Of a DNA stretch of 64,000 nt, positions 8,353-17,593 are shown one piece after another (position 1 is the stretch's first letter; every line of letters begins with the position of its first letter). The translations under genes and the position numbers were made by a program. Under the pieces are notes generated by a model. That model was given only the letters and a program-made list of their open reading frames with translations. It was not told the origin of the DNA and searched no databases. The DNA is from Thalassomonas sp. RHCl1 (GTDB lineage: Bacteria; Pseudomonadota; Gammaproteobacteria; Enterobacterales; Alteromonadaceae): NCBI RefSeq assembly GCF_947387555.1, contig NZ_CANDNZ010000006.1, positions 371,001-435,000 on the forward strand, written 5' to 3'.

Positions 8353-9351
8353 ATGCTGAAAACAACACTCGAACAATGGCGTATGTTCCGTGCGGTGGTG
8401 GAAAATCATGGTTTTTATCAGGCGGGTAATGCCATCAATAAAAGCCAGTCCACCATTCACTATGCGGTACAGAAACTGGAAAAGTCATTGGATGTTAAGC
8501 TGATTGAAGTGGTGGGCCGGAAAACCCGGTTAACCAATGCCGGTGAATTATTGCTGCGCCAGGCCAGCCATGTGCTGGATGAAGCCCATAAACTTGAGGC
8601 CATAGGGCAGAGTTTAACCCAGGACAGCGAGCGGCAGCTTAAAATTGCCGTGGATGAGGTTTTTCCCCAGAAAGTCCTCTATAACATTCTCCAGGATTTA
8701 TCGGCGCAATTTCCCCTGCTGCGCATTGAACTGATGGAAACCGTGCTCACCGGCTCGCTTGAGTTGCTGGAAAGCGGGCAAGTGGATATCTGTATTTCTT
8801 CCACCTCGCCCAATTACGGCTTTAGCGAGCAGCTGTGCATGATAGAGTTTATTGCCGTCGCCCATAAAGATCATGTGCTGCACCAAAGCGGGCAGCCGTT
8901 GACTTTTGAAACCCTGAAAGACCATCACCAGATAGTGGTCAGGGATTCTGGGGAGCATGCCGACTATAATGACGGCTGGCTCGGCTCGGAGCAGCGTTGG
9001 ACCGTGAGCCATATGCGTACCTCTATCGATATGATCAGTAACGGTTTTGGTTTTGCCTGGTTGCCAATGACGGAAATCAGCGAACAGTTAACCCAGGGGC
9101 TGCTAAAACCCCTGCGTTTAGGGCAGAGTGCCAGCCGTCTGGCCCAGCTGTATTTATTATTAAATGAGGCCACTATCCTGGGGCCTGCCGGGCGCAGTTT
9201 TATCAGTGCCGTGCGCTATCATAGCAAGCAGCTGGCACAGCAAAATGGCAGACAGTTGTTTATTCCAGGCACTGAGAGGGAAGAAAAGCTGGTGCAGCAG
9301 CATAAGGCTGTAGAACTGCTGGAAGAAGCTGAGATAATGGCGTTGGTTTAA
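8353..9351 (+). CDS. LysR-family transcriptional regulator
   Basis: 332 residues. The N-terminal winged helix-turn-helix (residues about 5-65, with AGNAINKSQSTIHYAVQKLEKSL) and the periplasmic-binding-protein-like effector domain (about 95-300) are both visible. About 25 residues of charged tail exceed the usual LysR length. The gene stands alone on the plus strand and is convergent with the aminotransferase gene. The ligand and targets are not evident. Confidence 0.92.
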   Translation: MLKTTLEQWRMFRAVVENHGFYQAGNAINKSQSTIHYAVQKLEKSLDVKLIEVVGRKTRLTNAGELLLRQASHVLDEAHKLEAIGQSLTQDSERQLKIAVDEVFPQKVLYNILQDLSAQFPLLRIELMETVLTGSLELLESGQVDICISSTSPNYGFSEQLCMIEFIAVAHKDHVLHQSGQPLTFETLKDHHQIVVRDSGEHADYNDGWLGSEQRWTVSHMRTSIDMISNGFGFAWLPMTEISEQLTQGLLKPLRLGQSASRLAQLYLLLNEATILGPAGRSFISAVRYHSKQLAQQNGRQLFIPGTEREEKLVQQHKAVELLEEAEIMALV

Positions 9352-9361
9352 AGGGGGGTTA

Positions 9362-9385
9362 ATTGAGGCTCATTTGAGCCTCAAT
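9362..9385. terminator. Hairpin between convergent genes
   Basis: ATTGAGGCTC at 9362-9371 and GAGCCTCAAT at 9376-9385 form a perfect 10-bp stem with a 4-nt loop, placed between the convergent LysR and aminotransferase genes. There is no strong T run on either side, so termination would be imperfect or factor-assisted. Confidence 0.5.
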
Positions 9386-9408
9386 CAGTATGTTTGCCGG
9401 GCAGAAAA

Positions 9409-10530
9409 TTACTTGGCCAAAGCGCTTTTCAGTGCCGTCAGGCACAAGGCAACATTTTCTTCGCGGGCGGCATAACCCATCAGGCCGATACGCCAGGCTT
9501 TACCGGCGAAAATACCTAAACCGGCACCGATTTCCAGGTTGTAATCGTTAAGCAACTTACCCCTGACTTCGGCGTCATCGACACCGGCCGGGATCACTAC
9601 GGTATTTAACTGCGGCAACCGGTAGGCTTCATCAACGATAAACTCTATGCCTAACTCGGTTAAGCCTTTTTTCAGCAGTTCATGCTGGTCTTTATGGCGC
9701 TGCCAGGCATTTTCCAGGCCTTCCTGTTTTAACAACAATAAAGACTCGTGCAGGGCATACATGGCATTGACCGGTGCGGTATGGTGATAGGTACGTTTAC
9801 CTTCGCCGCCCCAGTAATTCATGACCAGCGACTGATCCAGGAACCAGCTCGGTACTTTGGTTTTACGAGACTTAAGCTTTTCTACCGCTTTCGGGCTAAA
9901 GCTGACCGGCGAGATACCGGGAACGCAGGAAAGACATTTCTGGCTGCCGGAATAGACGGCATCTATGCCCCAGTCATCCACTCTTAATTCGACGCCGCCA
10001 AGGGAGGTGACCGCATCCACAATAGATAAGGCACCGTTATCGCGGGCGATCTGACATAAGGCTTTGGCATCGGATAAAACGCCGGTAGAGGTTTCCGCAT
10101 GGACAAAAGCCAGGCAGGCGACATCCGGGTGCTCACTGAAGGCTTTTTTCACTTTCTCGATATCAACCGGCTTGCCCCAGTCGTCATTGACAACAATGGC
10201 GGTAGCGCCGATGCGCTCGACATTTTCCACCATACGGGTGCCGAACACGCCGTTGACACAAACGATAACTTTTTCACCCGGCTCAATCAGGTTGACAAAG
10301 CAGGTTTCCATGCCGGCAGAGCCCGGGGCCGATACCGGCATGGTTAATTCATTTTCTGTCTGGAAAGCGTATTTTAACAGGGCTTTAAGCTCGTCCATCA
10401 TAGCAACGAACTCGGGATCTAAATGCCCTATAGTCGGGCGGCTCAGGGCAGATAACACCCGGGGTGAAACATCGCTTGGACCCGGGCCCATCAAAGTGCG
10501 CGGTGTCGGGTGAAAGGAAGTAAAATTCAT
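9409..10530 (-). CDS. Class V aminotransferase, alanine-glyoxylate / serine-pyruvate type
   Basis: 373-residue PLP enzyme of aminotransferase class V. The N-terminal MGPGPSDVSPRVL and RPTIGHLDPEF are typical of the alanine-glyoxylate / serine-glyoxylate subgroup. The PLP-binding aspartate is in SIVDAVTSLGG and the Schiff-base lysine in SGSQKCLSC (Lys198). It converts glyoxylate to glycine using alanine or serine in characterised relatives; the exact donor is not predictable. The ribosome site AAAGAGAG precedes the ATG. It is separated from the multicopper oxidase operon by a terminator and a mobile-type repeat. Confidence 0.92.
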   Translation of the reverse strand: MNFTSFHPTPRTLMGPGPSDVSPRVLSALSRPTIGHLDPEFVAMMDELKALLKYAFQTENELTMPVSAPGSAGMETCFVNLIEPGEKVIVCVNGVFGTRMVENVERIGATAIVVNDDWGKPVDIEKVKKAFSEHPDVACLAFVHAETSTGVLSDAKALCQIARDNGALSIVDAVTSLGGVELRVDDWGIDAVYSGSQKCLSCVPGISPVSFSPKAVEKLKSRKTKVPSWFLDQSLVMNYWGGEGKRTYHHTAPVNAMYALHESLLLLKQEGLENAWQRHKDQHELLKKGLTELGIEFIVDEAYRLPQLNTVVIPAGVDDAEVRGKLLNDYNLEIGAGLGIFAGKAWRIGLMGYAAREENVALCLTALKSALAK

Positions 10531-10561
10531 AACAACTCTCTTTAATAAAAGGGTTCATTTA

Positions 10562-10720
10562 ATACCAAACGAAATAATTAATTGACCACCTTAAATGGTC
10601 TAAACACTCAACTTCTTCGTTGCGCTCAATCCCAATAGCTGGCTATTGCTCAATCCCGCGCCTTGAACTTGAATGTTTATCCTCATTGAATCCAGATCAA
10701 TTATTTATTACGTTTGGTAT
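10562..10720. mobile_element. MITE-like element with 24-bp terminal inverted repeats
   Basis: A 159-bp segment begins ATACCAAACG and ends with its reverse complement CGTTTGGTAT. The inverted arms extend inward to 24 bp (10562-10585 and 10697-10720) with 22 of 24 positions matching. No protein is encoded. Size, symmetry and an intergenic position between two genes fit a non-autonomous miniature inverted-repeat element. No second copy is visible in this window, so the family and target duplication remain unproven. Confidence 0.75.
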
Positions 10721-10727
10721 AATTCAA

Positions 10728-10756
10728 AGAAAAGGAGGGGAAAACCCCTCCTTTTT
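10728..10756. terminator. Bidirectional terminator after the multicopper oxidase gene
   Basis: AAAAGGAGGGG at 10730-10740, loop AAAA, CCCCTCCTTTTT from 10745. The stem is GC-rich and flanked by A and T runs, so it can work on both strands. On the minus strand it ends the 10784-12739 gene. Confidence 0.85.
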
Positions 10757-10783
10757 CGTTAACCTTACGTGCTTGGCACCAGG

Positions 10784-12739
10784 TTATTTAATTTCAACTT
10801 TTTCCATCATACCACGATCTTCGTGATCGAGAATGTGGCAATGCATCACGAAGGAACCTTTGAAGTCTTCATAGCGGGTACGGATTTCCACAACCGCGTC
10901 TTCAGGATCCTGACCGGCATCGGCAGGCCATACCAGCATAGTATCACGCCAGTAACGGTCGATGATATTGCCGCTGTCATCCCGGGTGATTACTTCGAAC
11001 GGATTTACATGGATGTGGTACGGGTGGAAATAAAACAGTGAGCTTAACTTCCAGGTTTGTGCGGTACCATATTTCAACTCGCGTACATCAGCAGGGTCAA
11101 AGGTTTTGCCGTTGATGGTGAAGTCGAAGTTGGCGCCGACAAACTGGGCTTCATCACTCGGGTCTACACCTTCTTTAGGGTTGATATTAAATACTGAGTA
11201 TTCAATTTCATCGCTTAATTCGCTGTCTTCAATCTGTCTTGGACGGGTCAGTTGTTTCAGCTGCTTATTGCGCGGCAGACGCATGCGGTGACGTTCGCCG
11301 GTAACCGTTACCCGGGCCAGGATATTCTGGGCGGACTCGTCTAAAGTGAACTCTTCGGTTTCGCGGTTTTTGTGACAGTAGCTGGCCGGTAATTCGGTCG
11401 CGCCTTCAACTGAGGCATCGATCAGGTAATAAACACCACGACGTCTGGGTTTAACCATTACATCTGAGCGGTAACCCGGGGCAATAAAGGCACCCTTGTC
11501 GTCGGATAAACGTTTTTTACGGAACGGAATACCGTCGGCCGCCAACTGCACTAAAGGCACGTTGTATTGGCTGTCACAGGCATTAACCAGCTGCAGGTTC
11601 ATATATTCACGGATACCGGCGTGAACAAAACGCCATAATTCCGTGCTGCCCGGTTGCATGATGATCTCTGGCATCACCTGGCCGTTGATTGAAGTATGCC
11701 AGCCGTTAGCCCAGCCTTCCGGGTGCCATTTTTCAACGAAATAGTTTTCGTTGTCTTCGATTTCACCTTTTTCATCAAAGGCCATGGTTTGCAGCATCAT
11801 GATGCGCTCTTTTGCCTGAGCGATTTGCGGTACTTCATCGTAGTCGCCGCGTACGATAATGGTGCCGTGAACACCACTGGCAACCTGTACCGTAGTGGAA
11901 CCGTGAACATGGGCGTGGTACCAGAAAGTACCGGCGGCATGATCTTCAGGAATATGGATTTCGTAGTCGAATGACTCGCCGCCTTCAAGTTTCACGAAAA
12001 CATTGTCACTTTTCCCGTTCGGGTCAACATGTAAGCCGTGGGTGTGCAAGTTGGTGGTATTAAAGGCATGTGGTGTGGTGTGATCGCAATGGGCGTTAGG
12101 ATCGCTCATATCACATTCCATTCTGTGGGTTTCCGGCGGCAATAAATTGTTCAAGCGGATTTTTAAGGTATCGCCCGGTTTAACCACAAAGGTTGGTCCC
12201 ACCAATTCTCCGCCGTAACCGCGCAAGTGCAGGTCTTTAGTGACCTGTTTGCCTTGCTGTAAGGTTTGGAATTTATGAGTGCCGTATTGTACGTTCAGAT
12301 CATATTTTAAATCGCCTGACTCATCGGAAGTCACTTCCTTTGGATTAGCAAAAGCCGGGTGATCATAGTTAGTCGGGTAACCGAAGGTGCTGTTTTTATT
12401 GACAGCGTCGATATGGTTTTTTAACTCAGCGATATCTTTTTCTGAAATATCGGCGGTTAACTGATCCAGCAGCTGATCGTCAACTTCATTACCTACCTGT
12501 TGCAGGGAGTTTTTGTTGCGGATATGGCGTGGATTATAAAAGTTATACGGGAAGTAGTAAGCACCGTTACCTTTCTCTTTTAACTCGATATTGAGTTTTT
12601 GCTGTTCTGTGGTTAATGCTTTTTTTACTACTTTATGCTGGGTTTTATGCCCGTGTTCAGTATGAAAAGCCAAAGTACTGCCTGAAGTGCCGATAAACGC
12701 CGTAGCGATCAACGAACTCAGAAATAACTTCTTACTCAT
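10784..12739 (-). CDS. Secreted multicopper oxidase (laccase-like)
   Basis: 651 residues with a signal peptide (hydrophobic residues 4-24, cleavage near STLA-F) and so probably periplasmic. All four copper-binding blocks are present: LHTHGLHV, GTFWYHAHVHG, YFHPYHIHVNPF and FVMHCHILDHEDRGMM. The last carries the Cys, two His and the axial Met of the type-1 site. Family members oxidise phenols, metals or quinol-type compounds with O2. Ribosome site AAGGAAATAAG. It lies 103 bp downstream of the DUF2783 gene and in the same direction as the HPPD/monooxygenase operon, which suggests a phenolic substrate made by those enzymes. Confidence 0.94.
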   Translation of the reverse strand: MSKKLFLSSLIATAFIGTSGSTLAFHTEHGHKTQHKVVKKALTTEQQKLNIELKEKGNGAYYFPYNFYNPRHIRNKNSLQQVGNEVDDQLLDQLTADISEKDIAELKNHIDAVNKNSTFGYPTNYDHPAFANPKEVTSDESGDLKYDLNVQYGTHKFQTLQQGKQVTKDLHLRGYGGELVGPTFVVKPGDTLKIRLNNLLPPETHRMECDMSDPNAHCDHTTPHAFNTTNLHTHGLHVDPNGKSDNVFVKLEGGESFDYEIHIPEDHAAGTFWYHAHVHGSTTVQVASGVHGTIIVRGDYDEVPQIAQAKERIMMLQTMAFDEKGEIEDNENYFVEKWHPEGWANGWHTSINGQVMPEIIMQPGSTELWRFVHAGIREYMNLQLVNACDSQYNVPLVQLAADGIPFRKKRLSDDKGAFIAPGYRSDVMVKPRRRGVYYLIDASVEGATELPASYCHKNRETEEFTLDESAQNILARVTVTGERHRMRLPRNKQLKQLTRPRQIEDSELSDEIEYSVFNINPKEGVDPSDEAQFVGANFDFTINGKTFDPADVRELKYGTAQTWKLSSLFYFHPYHIHVNPFEVITRDDSGNIIDRYWRDTMLVWPADAGQDPEDAVVEIRTRYEDFKGSFVMHCHILDHEDRGMMEKVEIK

Positions 12740-12842
12740 CTTATTTCCTTAATTATGGTGGTCCGTAGTTTTCGTAGTTATACACAGGCCGGTGATGATA
12801 AATATCAGCACCAGCCCGGTTATTCTCTTGTTGTTATTAGGG

Positions 12843-13085
12843 TTATTCTTTTAGTGGAGCTACCAATGAAAAAGCCCTGGATTCGTCCAGATATGCCTGT
12901 ATCTGCTCAAGCTCGGGAACGTGCTTAAGCATCAGCAATATCAGGCTGGAATTCAGTCGTGCCGACTGCTCTTCGGTTAAGCCTTCATGGCTGGCAATCA
13001 AGCGGGCATAAACCTCGTCCCAGTCATGTGTTGCTTCATTGGCGGGGTTTTCATTGTTCATCACATTTTCATCCTGGTGCTTCAT
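12843..13085 (-). CDS. DUF2783 family small protein
   Basis: An 80-residue helical protein with the DUF2783 pattern (WDEVYARLIASHEGLTEEQS, ARLNSSLILLM). Members are known mostly from the neighbourhood of aromatic flavin monooxygenases and have no proven function. I use the ATG at 13085: it overlaps the stop of the monooxygenase gene as ATGA and is preceded by AGGA at good spacing; an ATG at 13094 is also possible. Translational coupling suggests a subunit or accessory of the monooxygenase. Confidence 0.78.
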   Translation of the reverse strand: MKHQDENVMNNENPANEATHDWDEVYARLIASHEGLTEEQSARLNSSLILLMLKHVPELEQIQAYLDESRAFSLVAPLKE

Positions 13086-14713
13086 TTCAGGCATCCTGCA
13101 AATGTTGATTGGATCTTCTCTTTATCCCAGCTGAGCCAGCGGCCGGCGATAAAGTCATCGGGGCGGATCAGGTAGGTTGTACCCTGTTCGCTGCTCTCAT
13201 TGCCAAGGTAACGCTGAGCCATGAAACCGTCCTGGTCAAGCAGGTGCTGAATACGTTTGTCACCACTTTGCTGTTTTTGTTTCGAAACAATAAGCAAACG
13301 CAGGCTTTGATCGATTTCGGTTAATAAATCAAAGTCTTTTAGCTGCTGCTCACTTGGCTCGCCAAAGTGTATCAGGGCGAAGTTGCCTGCCAATTGTTCC
13401 AACAGCCAGGCAGGGCCTGTGGCTGTGGTGATGGCGGCATCAAGTGCTACCTGGCCGGGTAAGATACCGCCGGTCATGGTATCGCTGTCGCCGTTCAACG
13501 AAGAATTCAGGTGATCTGTGGCGGTAGATAAACGGCCGCTGTTGATCATCTGCTTGGCGCTGTGATGGGTTTTTGCCAGGGTCAGTACCGCATCCCTAAA
13601 ACGGAAGCTTTGCTTTGACTTAGGGGTAATAAAGTCGGTGCTGCGGCTTGATTCCTGCAGGTTTTTCATGGCGCCGGTATGGCGTTCTTCGCTGTAGCTC
13701 TCCAGCAGGGCATCAGTGGCCTGGCCGTTAATGACCCGGGCCAGTTTCCAGCTGAGGTTGTCGGTATCCTGGAAACCGCTGTTGGCGCCGCGGGCGCCAA
13801 AAGGAGAAACCCTGTGGGCGGCATCACCGATAAAGAGGGTGCGGCCATGTTTGAACTTGCTCATCTGGCGACATTCAAAGGTATAAACACTGACCCACTT
13901 AAGTTCGAATTTGGCATCGTCGCCGAGCATTTTATATAAACGCTGTTTGACTCTTTCTTCTTCGACTTCCACTTCCGGATCGCTGTCCCAGCCGAGCTGG
14001 AAATCAATACGCCAGATATTATCCGGTTGCTTGTGCAGCAGTACCGAGTGGCCTTCGTGGAAGCTGGGTGAAAACCAGAAATGCCTTTCCGGGGCATAAT
14101 CGGCTTCCATCACCGCATCAACGATCAGGAAGCGATCTTTAAATTCGCGACCGTCAAAGTCCAGGTTCATGGCTTTGCGGATCGGGCTGTGGGCGCCGTC
14201 TGCTGCCACCATGTATTGGGCATTTAACTGGTACTCGCCTTCGGGATCTTCAAGGTTAAGTGTTACCCCTTGCTCATCCTGCTGGTGGGAAAGCAGCTTG
14301 GTGCCCCAGCGGATATCCAGGCAGGGTAACTGCTGCGCCCTTTTGACCAGGTAATCTTCAACATGGTATTGCTGCAGGTTCACGTATGCGGGGCGTTTCA
14401 GACCCTGCTCCGGTTGCAGGTTTTTGGCGTCGATCATTTCACCGCCAAAGTAAGTGCGGCTGATAGACCATTGGGTGCCATGTTCGGTGATCTGATCGCC
14501 GACCCCCAACTTATCGAAGATTTCCAAAGATCTTTTGGAAAAGGTCACCGCCCGGGAGCCCCGGCCGACCTTGGTTTTCTGGTCGATTAATACCACATTG
14601 ATATCGCGTTGAGCCAGGTCGACGGCCAGGGCGAGTCCTATCGGACCCGCACCGACAACGACCACAGGGTAGCTGCTTTGCTGACTCTTAGCGCGTTGGG
14701 TAAACTCTCTCAT
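13082..14713 (-). CDS. FAD-dependent aromatic monooxygenase (MhpA/PheA-like)
   Basis: 543 residues of class A flavoprotein monooxygenase. The Rossmann motif VVVGAGPIGLALAVDLAQRD binds FAD, the middle domain has the DGAHSPIRK (DG) motif, and LFIGDAAHRVSPFGARGANS is the second FAD motif. The C-terminal thioredoxin-like domain of the phenol-hydroxylase group follows. It would hydroxylate a phenolic ring using NAD(P)H and O2. It sits 25 bp after the HPPD gene, so homogentisate or a close relative is a reasonable candidate substrate, by context only. Confidence 0.88.
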   Translation of the reverse strand: MREFTQRAKSQQSSYPVVVVGAGPIGLALAVDLAQRDINVVLIDQKTKVGRGSRAVTFSKRSLEIFDKLGVGDQITEHGTQWSISRTYFGGEMIDAKNLQPEQGLKRPAYVNLQQYHVEDYLVKRAQQLPCLDIRWGTKLLSHQQDEQGVTLNLEDPEGEYQLNAQYMVAADGAHSPIRKAMNLDFDGREFKDRFLIVDAVMEADYAPERHFWFSPSFHEGHSVLLHKQPDNIWRIDFQLGWDSDPEVEVEEERVKQRLYKMLGDDAKFELKWVSVYTFECRQMSKFKHGRTLFIGDAAHRVSPFGARGANSGFQDTDNLSWKLARVINGQATDALLESYSEERHTGAMKNLQESSRSTDFITPKSKQSFRFRDAVLTLAKTHHSAKQMINSGRLSTATDHLNSSLNGDSDTMTGGILPGQVALDAAITTATGPAWLLEQLAGNFALIHFGEPSEQQLKDFDLLTEIDQSLRLLIVSKQKQQSGDKRIQHLLDQDGFMAQRYLGNESSEQGTTYLIRPDDFIAGRWLSWDKEKIQSTFAGCLK

Positions 14714-14738
14714 TTTACTACTTCCATTTTAATGAAAC

Positions 14739-15764
14739 TTAGGCAAGCAAACCGCGCTTGCGTTGGTCGAGTTCAACCGCTTCGAACAGGGCTTTAACAT
14801 TGCCTTCGCCAAATCCTTCATTACCTTTACGGTGGATAAGTTCGAAGAAAATAGGGCCGATTAAGGATTCGGTAAACACCTGCAACAAGATAGCGTTTTT
14901 GTCGTATCTGTCGTTATCGATCAAGATGTTGTGCTTTCTTAATTCTTCAACATTTTCACCGTGACCCGGGATGCGGCCGTCGATAAGGTCATAATAGCTG
15001 TCAGGTGTCTTCATAAAGTTGATTTCATTATCCACCAGGCGGCTTACGCTGTAAGGCATGCTGGAAGATTTGAAGGCGATATGCTGAACACCGTCGCCGT
15101 TATTGGCTTGGATAAACTCTGAAATTTGCGAGCCGTCTTCAAAGTCTTCGTTAAGCACGATTTTGATATTGCCGCATTGAGAAGCGGTCGGGTTACAACG
15201 GAAAGACGTTTGCTTGCCCTGAATGATAAAGTCAGAGGTTTCAACGAAATCAAACACGTTGAAATAAAACTCACGCCAGGCTTCAAGATTACCTTTGCGG
15301 GCGTTTACCGCGATGTGGTCAATGTTGAGCAGGCAGTAATCCGGGCGGAATAATTCAGACGGCTGCATGTCGAAATGAATGGTTTTGAATTCATTCCAGC
15401 TGTTTTCCGAGAAAGTGCGCACTAAGACATTGCCGGGTCCGATGATTGAAGGCAATGTGATGCCGGTTTTGGCTTCCCGTGCGGTAAAGGTCTGGTAACC
15501 CAGGGCTGCCGCTTTGTCCATGATGGTATCGTCTTGCATTTGTAAGCCAAGAGAAACGATTGACGGTCCGTGTTCGGCACAATGCTCGGCTGCATAACCT
15601 GTTCTTTCACAGTTGGCGATAAAGGTAATGTCGCCTTGCTCGAATAAGAAGATGTTTTTTGTTTTATGCTTGCCGGAATAGTTAAGCCCCAAGCGACCAA
15701 AAGCACGTAATAATTCGCCTGCTTCTGCGGCACAAAACTCAATAAATTTAATTTGATTTTTCAC
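14739..15764 (-). CDS. hpd: 4-hydroxyphenylpyruvate dioxygenase (HPPD) family
   Basis: 341 residues of two tandem vicinal-oxygen-chelate domains. The iron ligands are in IDHIAVN, GVQHIAF and GPIFFELIHRKG, and the C-terminal GFGEGNVKALFEAVELDQ helix closes the active site, as in HPPD. The enzyme converts 4-hydroxyphenylpyruvate from tyrosine to homogentisate; the related 4-hydroxymandelate synthase cannot be excluded. The start is GTG with GGGAG upstream. It heads the operon with the monooxygenase and DUF2783. A LysR gene is transcribed divergently. Confidence 0.88.
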   Translation of the reverse strand: MKNQIKFIEFCAAEAGELLRAFGRLGLNYSGKHKTKNIFLFEQGDITFIANCERTGYAAEHCAEHGPSIVSLGLQMQDDTIMDKAAALGYQTFTAREAKTGITLPSIIGPGNVLVRTFSENSWNEFKTIHFDMQPSELFRPDYCLLNIDHIAVNARKGNLEAWREFYFNVFDFVETSDFIIQGKQTSFRCNPTASQCGNIKIVLNEDFEDGSQISEFIQANNGDGVQHIAFKSSSMPYSVSRLVDNEINFMKTPDSYYDLIDGRIPGHGENVEELRKHNILIDNDRYDKNAILLQVFTESLIGPIFFELIHRKGNEGFGEGNVKALFEAVELDQRKRGLLA

Positions 15765-15945
15765 GTAATACTCCCTGTGTAATGATAACTCTCGATGAAG
15801 TGAGCCAGAATTGATGATAGTGAAGCTGTTTTGTTACATCGTTGTTAACATTAGAAAAAACAATCGACCTGCAAACTTCACAAGCTCTGTGGAAAAGACC
15901 ATCACTCCAATAAATTCACGATAAAAATTTTAATTAATATCAAGA

Positions 15946-15987
15946 TTCTAAAAAACAGTGTAAATTAGTTTAAAATGTTCTAAAAAA
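15946..15987. repeat. Direct repeat TTCTAAAAAA in the HPPD-LysR promoter region
   Basis: TTCTAAAAAA occurs at 15946-15955 and again at 15978-15987, 32 bp (about three helix turns) apart, in the 246-bp region between divergent hpd and lysR. It could be part of a regulator site or simply chance in AT-rich DNA. Confidence 0.35.
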
Positions 15988-16010
15988 TTGAATATAAAAA
16001 AGGAATTGAA

Positions 16011-16916
16011 ATGAGCAAAATGCCCATCACGATTGAAGCATTGCTTGTGATAGATGCCATAGACAGGCGACAAAGTTTTGCCAAAGCCGCGGAAGAAATG
16101 AACAAGGCGACGTCGGCTTTATCCTATATCATGCAAAAACTTGAAGAAAATCTTGGTATTACCTTGTTTGAACGCCAGGGGCGCCGCTCGGTGCTTACCG
16201 CCGCCGGTAAAGTGGTACTCGAAGAAGGACGGCAGATCCTCCAGGCCAGCAGCCAGCTGGTGGAAAAAGCCCGGGAAACCTCTACCGGCTGGGAAACCCA
16301 TCTTAAAATCGCCATTGAATCTACCGGCAACTATAAGGTCTTTTTCACTGTCTTGCAGGACTTCCTTAAGGAGCATCCGAGCATAGAAGTTGAGGTCAAT
16401 GAATGTGTGCTCAGCGGCGGTTGGGACGCCCTGGAGCATAACCAGATAGATCTGGTGGTCGGTGCCCCCGGACCTATTCCCCTGCTGAAAGGTTTCCGCT
16501 CTGTGCCTATGGCAAAAGCGGAAATGGTACCTGTGATTGCAGCACATCATGAATATGCCGAATTTGCCGAAGACGGTAAGTCTATGTTGGCGGTATTATC
16601 AAAAATCAGGCGTATCGTGATCCCCGACACTTCAAAATTGAATGTAACTCGTTCAGCTGGACTGACCAATGGTTACCAGAAGCTTTATGTACAGAATATG
16701 GATCAAAAAATGGCCGCCTTACGCGCCGGCTTAGGGGTCGGACACCTGCCGCGTAAACGTATCGTCGATGATCTGGCCAAGGGTACCTTGCTGGAATTAA
16801 AGCTGGATCCGGCCAATGATTTGGAAAGCTTCCTCGCCTGGAAAATCAGTAATAAAGGCAAGGCATTACGCGCGCTTACCCAGTTGCTGGAGCAGGCGGA
16901 CTGGAGTGATGGCTGA
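16011..16916 (+). CDS. LysR-family regulator divergent from the HPPD operon
   Basis: 301 residues with the LysR helix-turn-helix (KAAEEMNKATSALSYIMQKLEENLGITLFERQGR) and an effector domain from about residue 90. The ribosome site is AAGGAATTGAA. Divergent arrangement with hpd is the classic LysR layout, so it probably controls the HPPD/monooxygenase operon in response to a pathway compound. This is inference from position. Confidence 0.9.
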   Translation: MSKMPITIEALLVIDAIDRRQSFAKAAEEMNKATSALSYIMQKLEENLGITLFERQGRRSVLTAAGKVVLEEGRQILQASSQLVEKARETSTGWETHLKIAIESTGNYKVFFTVLQDFLKEHPSIEVEVNECVLSGGWDALEHNQIDLVVGAPGPIPLLKGFRSVPMAKAEMVPVIAAHHEYAEFAEDGKSMLAVLSKIRRIVIPDTSKLNVTRSAGLTNGYQKLYVQNMDQKMAALRAGLGVGHLPRKRIVDDLAKGTLLELKLDPANDLESFLAWKISNKGKALRALTQLLEQADWSDG

Positions 16917-17080
16917 AATCATAGTGCTTCTCTGTAATGGCTTGTAATTGCTCATCTTATCAAAGCTGTTTAGCCTATGCGACTTGGTAAACGGACCAGG
17001 GCAGTATCTTGCATTTACTGTGGGAATAAGCTGCGGGAATGAGTCCGTTGAACGCTATCAGCTAAAAGGAGTTTTTCAGT

Positions 17081-17551
17081 TTGATCCAGTGCGCATCTTG
17101 TAGACAAGACATCGCAGAAGAGGCAAGCAAGTGTCCTTATTGCCAGGGTTATCAAACCTGGTATAAAAATCCTCACTATTCCAATTGGATTTTTCTGCTG
17201 CCGTTTTTAGGCTTTATTTCTTGGAGTACGGGGATTTTCACCGAAAAAGATTACCAAATGTACCGGGACGATTTTTCGATCAGTGAAGAGAATATCGTGG
17301 TGATGCCGAATAACCGAACCCGGTTAATTACTTATCGGGTTGCAAACAATACCGAATATAAATGGAAGCATATCAGCTATGAAATTATCGGAAAGCATCA
17401 GGGGAAGCTGATTGCTGCCAATACCGATATTGATTATGGCTGGGTGGTACAACCGCATTCTGAATCATTATTAACGGCAAAAGTGCCCTTTATGCCCGGT
17501 GCCAGCTCGTGGGAATTCAAAATAAAAGATTTAGAGTCGGCACGTTATTAG
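17081..17551 (+). CDS. Zinc-ribbon membrane-associated protein, function unknown
   Basis: 156 residues beginning with a two-cysteine-pair zinc ribbon (CASC at residues 4-7 and CPYC at 18-21), then a hydrophobic helix (about 35-53), then a beta-rich soluble domain with an immunoglobulin-like look (YRVANNTEYKWKHISYEI). The start is TTG at 17081 with AAAGGAG 9 bp upstream; no ATG occurs until well after the zinc ribbon. I do not recognise the family. Confidence 0.7.
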   Translation: MIQCASCRQDIAEEASKCPYCQGYQTWYKNPHYSNWIFLLPFLGFISWSTGIFTEKDYQMYRDDFSISEENIVVMPNNRTRLITYRVANNTEYKWKHISYEIIGKHQGKLIAANTDIDYGWVVQPHSESLLTAKVPFMPGASSWEFKIKDLESARY

Positions 17552-17593
17552 TCATCTGCCAGGCTTATCCAGGCCGGAATTACTCAAGATAAG

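Noticed and set aside
10620..10826. Open frame across the MITE-like element
   Set aside because: It runs through an inverted-repeat element and a terminator and has no protein-like features.
14739..15764. 4-hydroxymandelate synthase
   Set aside because: Not excluded, but the C-terminal GFGEGN helix and operon context fit HPPD better.
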